In this document: piece after piece, positions 53,739 to 56,436 of the stretch | Position numbering within the stretch: position 1 is the first letter of the stretch | Layout of the letters: each line of letters begins with the position of its first letter | Source of the DNA: Streptomyces antarcticus | Lineage (GTDB): Bacteria; Actinomycetota; Actinomycetes; Streptomycetales; Streptomycetaceae | DNA length: 56,436 nt | Assembly (NCBI RefSeq): GCF_026627255.1 | Contig: NZ_JAPNLM010000037.1 | Location: 1-56,436 of the forward strand | Direction: 5' to 3' | Program-made: the position numbers and the translations under genes | Notes under the pieces: generated by a model | What the model saw: the letters and a program-made list of their open reading frames with translations, nothing else | What the model was told of the DNA's origin: nothing | Database searches by the model: none

Positions 53739-54353
53739 TCAGGCGGCCCGCAGGCCGGCCACCACCGAGCGGGCCAGGTCGTCCAGGTAGTCCTCCGGGA
53801 CTACGTCGCGGACCACCACCTGCCGCCAGTACAGCGGGCCGATCGCCAGGTCCAGCGCCCGGTCCGGGCAGGTCCCCTCGGGCAGCTCGCCGCGCGCGAC
53901 GGCCTCCGAGACGATCCCCTCGGCCATCCGGCGCTGCCCGTCCAGCAGCGCGCCCCGCACCGCGTCCGCGATCTCGGGGTTGCGCGCCGCCTCGACCAGC
54001 AGGTCGGGGATGACCGCGGAGGCCACCGGGTGCCGCAGCACGTGCGTCATGACCTCCAGCAGGGCCCGTACGTCCCCGTACAGGGACCCGGTCGACGGCA
54101 CCGGCAGGCCGTCCACGGCGAAGGCGGCCACCAGGTCGAGCACCAGGTGCAGCTTCGACTTCCACCGCCGGTAGACGGCGGTCTTGCCGACCCCCGCGCG
54201 GCGGGCGATGCCCTCGATGGACATCCGCGCGAAGCCGACGGCGGCCAGCTCCCCGACCACCGCCTCCCGGATCGCCTCGGTCACGTCCTCGCGCAGGACG
54301 GCGGCGCCGGCGGGCTGGCGGCGGGCGGGGGTGGCGGCGGGGTCGGAGGTCAT
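53739..54353 (-). CDS. TetR family transcriptional regulator
   Basis: A 204-residue repressor: helix-turn-helix FARMSIEGIARRAGVGKTAV and YRRWKSKLHLVLDLVAAF are typical, and the C-terminal ligand domain resembles the TetR_C_16-like set (LYWRQVVVRDVVPEDYLDDL). ATG 54353; a TATGCT -10-like hexamer lies just upstream. Divergent from the TagG gene with 135 bp between. Two 26-bp operator-like repeats in the gap make it the likely controller of itself and the exporter. Ligand unknown. Confidence 0.93.
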   Translation of the reverse strand: MTSDPAATPARRQPAGAAVLREDVTEAIREAVVGELAAVGFARMSIEGIARRAGVGKTAVYRRWKSKLHLVLDLVAAFAVDGLPVPSTGSLYGDVRALLEVMTHVLRHPVASAVIPDLLVEAARNPEIADAVRGALLDGQRRMAEGIVSEAVARGELPEGTCPDRALDLAIGPLYWRQVVVRDVVPEDYLDDLARSVVAGLRAA

Positions 54354-54381
54354 GCGGAGAGCATAGCGGCCCCCTTCGTCA

Positions 54382-54455
54382 CGACGATACGGTTGCGTCC
54401 CGACGCTAAACGTTCTACTGTCGCCGTAGCGACGATACGGTTCCGTCCCATCGCT
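54382..54455. promoter_or_regulatory. Paired operator-like repeats, TetR/TagG gap
   Basis: CGACGATACGGTTGCGTCCC (54382-54401) and CGACGATACGGTTCCGTCCC (54430-54449), each followed by an xxCGCT end, agree at 23 of 26 positions and start 48 bp apart. The core TACGGTTCCGT contains ACGG-TT-CCGT dyad symmetry. Likely TetR binding sites. Confidence 0.6.
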
Positions 54456-54488
54456 CGCGACGCCCCGACCCCGGCGAAAGCGACCCCA

Positions 54489-55409
54489 GTGACCACCGCG
54501 ACCGCACCCTCGACCGCCGCCGCCGCGGCCCGCCCGATCCCGCCGGAACTCACCCGGCTCGCGGCCGAGCACGGCCTGACCCTCAGCGGCGCCCGCCCCA
54601 CGCTCCCCCGGTACCTGGCGCAGCTGTGGGGCCGCCGCCACTTCGTCACCACGTACGCGACCGCCCGCATGCAGGCGCAGTACAGCACCGCGAAGCTCGG
54701 CCAGGTCTGGCACCTGGTGACCCCGCTGCTCAACGCGGCGGTCTACTACTTCATCTTCGGCGTCGTCATGCACGCCAGCCACGACGTGCCCGACTACGTG
54801 CCGTTCCTGATCACCGGCGTGTTCGTCTGGGACTTCATCGGCAGCTCCGTCAACGCCGGCACCCGGGCCGTCCACAGCAACCGCGGCCTGGTCCGCGCCC
54901 TGCACTTCCCGCGCGCCAGCCTGCCGATCTCCAGCGTCGTCCAGCTCTTCCAGCAGCTGCTCGTCACCATGGGCGCGCTGGTCATCCTGCTGCTGGCCTT
55001 CGGCCAGACGCCCGCGCCCTCCTGGTTCCTGGTCGCCCCGACCCTCGTGCTGATGGCGGTGTTCGCGGCCGGCTGCGCCATGGTCATGGCCCGCATCGGC
55101 AGCAAGAACCCCGACGTCAGCCAGCTGATGCCGTTCGTCCTGCGCACCTGGATGTACTCCTCGGGCGTCATGTGGTCCATCGACCAGATGCTCCGGACCG
55201 ACCAGCTGCCGCACTGGGTGTCGACGGCGCTGAAGCTCAACCCGGCGGCCGTCTACATCGACCTGATGCGCTTCGCGCTCATCGACAGCTTCTCCGCCCA
55301 CTCGCTGCCGCACCACGTGTGGCCGGTGGCCATCGGCTGGGCGCTGCTCGCCGGCGTCGGCGGATTCATCTACTTCTGGAAGGCAGAGGAGGAGTACGGA
55401 CGTGGCTGA
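54489..55409 (+). CDS. tagG: Teichoic-acid type ABC exporter permease
   Basis: A 306-residue ABC-2 permease with about six TM segments: PLLNAAVYYFIFGVVMH, YVPFLITGVFVWDFIGSSV, LVTMGALVILLLAFGQ, VAPTLVLMAVFAAGCAMVMA, VMWSIDQML and a C-terminal VWPVAIGWALLAGVGGFIYF. Conserved NRGLVRALHFPRASLPIS is typical of TagG/Wzm. It exports lipid-linked polyol-phosphate polymer with the ATPase next door. GTG 54489 follows a low-quality ribosome site; leaderless or promoter-near translation is possible. Confidence 0.9.
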   Translation: MTTATAPSTAAAAARPIPPELTRLAAEHGLTLSGARPTLPRYLAQLWGRRHFVTTYATARMQAQYSTAKLGQVWHLVTPLLNAAVYYFIFGVVMHASHDVPDYVPFLITGVFVWDFIGSSVNAGTRAVHSNRGLVRALHFPRASLPISSVVQLFQQLLVTMGALVILLLAFGQTPAPSWFLVAPTLVLMAVFAAGCAMVMARIGSKNPDVSQLMPFVLRTWMYSSGVMWSIDQMLRTDQLPHWVSTALKLNPAAVYIDLMRFALIDSFSAHSLPHHVWPVAIGWALLAGVGGFIYFWKAEEEYGRG

Positions 55410-56223
55410 CACCTCGAGCACCAAGACGCACCCCCGCCCCACCCCCGCACCGGCGGACCCCGCGTCCCGGGTGCCCACGGTCATCGCGCACGACGTGCAC
55501 GTCGTCTACCGGGTCCAGGGCAGCGGCGGCCGCAAGGGCGGCGCCACGGCCGCCCTGAGCCGGGTCTTCTCCCGCAAGCGGGCCCCCGCCGCGCGCGAGG
55601 TGCACGCGGTCAAAGGCGTCAGCTTCACCGCGTACAAGGGCGAGGCCATCGGCCTCATCGGCTCCAACGGCTCGGGCAAGTCCACCCTGCTGGCCGCCAT
55701 CGCCGGCCTCCAGCCGGTCGCCGCGGGCACGATCTTCTCGCACGGCCAGCCCTCCCTGCTGGGCGTGAACGCCGCACTGATGAACGACCTGACGGGCGAG
55801 CGGAACGTGGTCCTCGGCGGCCTCGCCATGGGCATGAGCCGCGAGCAGATCAAGGAGCGCTACGGGGACATCGTCGACTTCTCCGGCATCAACGAGAAGG
55901 GCGACTTCATCTCGCTGCCCATGCGGACGTACTCCTCGGGCATGGGCGCCCGGCTGCGGTTCTCCATCGCCGCCGCGAAGGACCACGACGTGCTGATGAT
56001 CGACGAGGCCCTGGCCACCGGCGACGCGGCCTTCCAGCGCCGCAGCCAGGCCCGCATCGAGGAGCTGCGCGAGCACGCGGGCACGGTCTTCCTGGTCAGC
56101 CACGGCATCAACACGGTCCGCGAGACGTGCGACCGCGCGATCTGGCTGGAATCGGGCGTCCTGCGCATGGACGGCCCGTCCTCGGAAGTCTGCGCCGCCT
56201 ACGAACGCTCCACCCGCTCCTGA
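55402..56223 (+). CDS. tagH: Teichoic-acid type ABC exporter ATPase
   Basis: A 273-residue ABC ATPase of the TagH/Wzt class. Walker A GLIGSNGSGKST, signature YSSGMGARLRFSIA, Walker B VLMIDEALATGD, H-loop VFLVSHGIN. EARLY features VHAVKGVSFTAYKGEAIG and LGVNAALMNDLTGERNV are typical. It energises export through TagG. GTG 55402 overlaps the tagG end by 8 bp and is preceded by GAGGAGG. N-terminal 25 residues are a Pro/Thr-rich tail. Confidence 0.93.
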   Translation: MADTSSTKTHPRPTPAPADPASRVPTVIAHDVHVVYRVQGSGGRKGGATAALSRVFSRKRAPAAREVHAVKGVSFTAYKGEAIGLIGSNGSGKSTLLAAIAGLQPVAAGTIFSHGQPSLLGVNAALMNDLTGERNVVLGGLAMGMSREQIKERYGDIVDFSGINEKGDFISLPMRTYSSGMGARLRFSIAAAKDHDVLMIDEALATGDAAFQRRSQARIEELREHAGTVFLVSHGINTVRETCDRAIWLESGVLRMDGPSSEVCAAYERSTRS

Positions 56224-56315
56224 GACGCACCCCCCTCAGCCCCGCCAACACTAGAGGCGCACCCCCCTAGCCCCACCGACGCTTGAGGCGCACCCCTAGC
56301 CCCGCCAACGCTAGT
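56222..56315. repeat. Three ~30-bp direct repeats after tagH
   Basis: Imperfect copies of GAGGCGCACCCCCCTAGCCC followed by CGCCAACGCTA lie directly after the tagH stop; each ends in or near CTAG. The last copy runs into the IS-like end sequence. They may be decayed 3' hairpin or duplication products. Confidence 0.7.
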
Positions 56316-56344
56316 GCGTTGTCCACGAACGTTGGCCGGGTCGG

Positions 56345-56436
56345 TCAGGCGGCTTGGGGCCGTGGTCGGCCCCAGCGCTGTTGGCGCTCGCTGCGGACCT
56401 TGGCGCGTTCGCGACGTTGGGCGGCCAGGACGTCGG
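56345..56436 (-). mobile_element. C-terminal end of probable IS transposase (truncated by window edge)
   Basis: On the minus strand a frame enters from the right edge and ends TGA at 56347-56345, reading DVLAAQRRERAKVRSERQQR then WGRPRPQAA. The basic, Arg/Gln-rich tail with W-G-R-P is like the ends of many Streptomyces transposases. Beyond the stop, GCCAACGTTCGTGGACAACG continues to a CTAG near 56312, plausibly the element's terminal repeat. Family cannot be decided from 30 residues. Confidence 0.45.

Overview
The window is high-GC (roughly 72-75% by eye) DNA with GTG and TTG starts, dense overlapping genes and actinobacterial markers: MsiK-type sugar ABC genes without their own ATPase, a mycosin, prfB without a frameshift site, and a tmRNA tag ANTKSDNSRFTLAA. 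It is almost certainly a Streptomyces chromosome. From memory, the order YqgE - murA - hup - malic enzyme - helD ... hemD - narK ... smpB - ctp - ftsX - ftsE ... prfB ... pkaB - pkaA follows the S. coelicolor SCO2940-SCO2980 neighbourhood, so most of the window is core-chromosome material with accessory insertions.

Left part (1-16.9 kb). A 41-bp tandem repeat block is followed by an MFS exporter. A seven-gene minus-strand operon (9079 to 1922) then looks like a type VII (ESX) secretion accessory island: three small or medium helical WXG-like proteins, a large WXG-containing protein with an EF-hand-like loop, a mycosin protease and two lipoproteins, but no EccB/C/D/E. Next is a three-subunit xanthine-dehydrogenase-like enzyme (FAD, 2Fe-2S and Mo subunits). 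Its 2Fe-2S subunit has a ~630-residue low-complexity extension with VSGQYDL repeats, and its Mo subunit lacks the family's catalytic-Glu motif. A GH20 hexosaminidase closes this part.

Middle (17-41 kb). Housekeeping genes: DUF3039, YqgE, MurA, HU, malic enzyme, HelD, a CGNR regulator, a GNAT, a uroporphyrinogen-III synthase fused to a winged helix and paired with a nitrate transporter, a LysR/MFS divergent pair, a secreted collagen-like protein, a YefM/YoeB toxin-antitoxin pair beside ssrA/smpB, a C-terminal processing protease, FtsX/FtsE, a small zinc-ribbon membrane protein, RF2, and a 2OG-Fe(II) oxygenase preceded by a short HVD...C leader peptide.

Right part (40-56 kb). Two membrane Ser/Thr kinases (pkaB, pkaA) lie divergent from an FHA-FtsK-like protein whose Walker A lysine is arginine. 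A sugar ABC operon with a MalF-like permease follows, then a wall-teichoic-acid type locus: a GT2/CDP-glycerol glycerophosphotransferase fusion, a divergent TetR with paired operator-like repeats, and a TagG/TagH exporter. The right edge cuts into what looks like an insertion sequence. The least conventional items are the incomplete ESX-like operon, the XDH complex with its repeat-bearing 2Fe-2S subunit, the collagen-like protein and the leader peptide. No single item is proven to be a new system.
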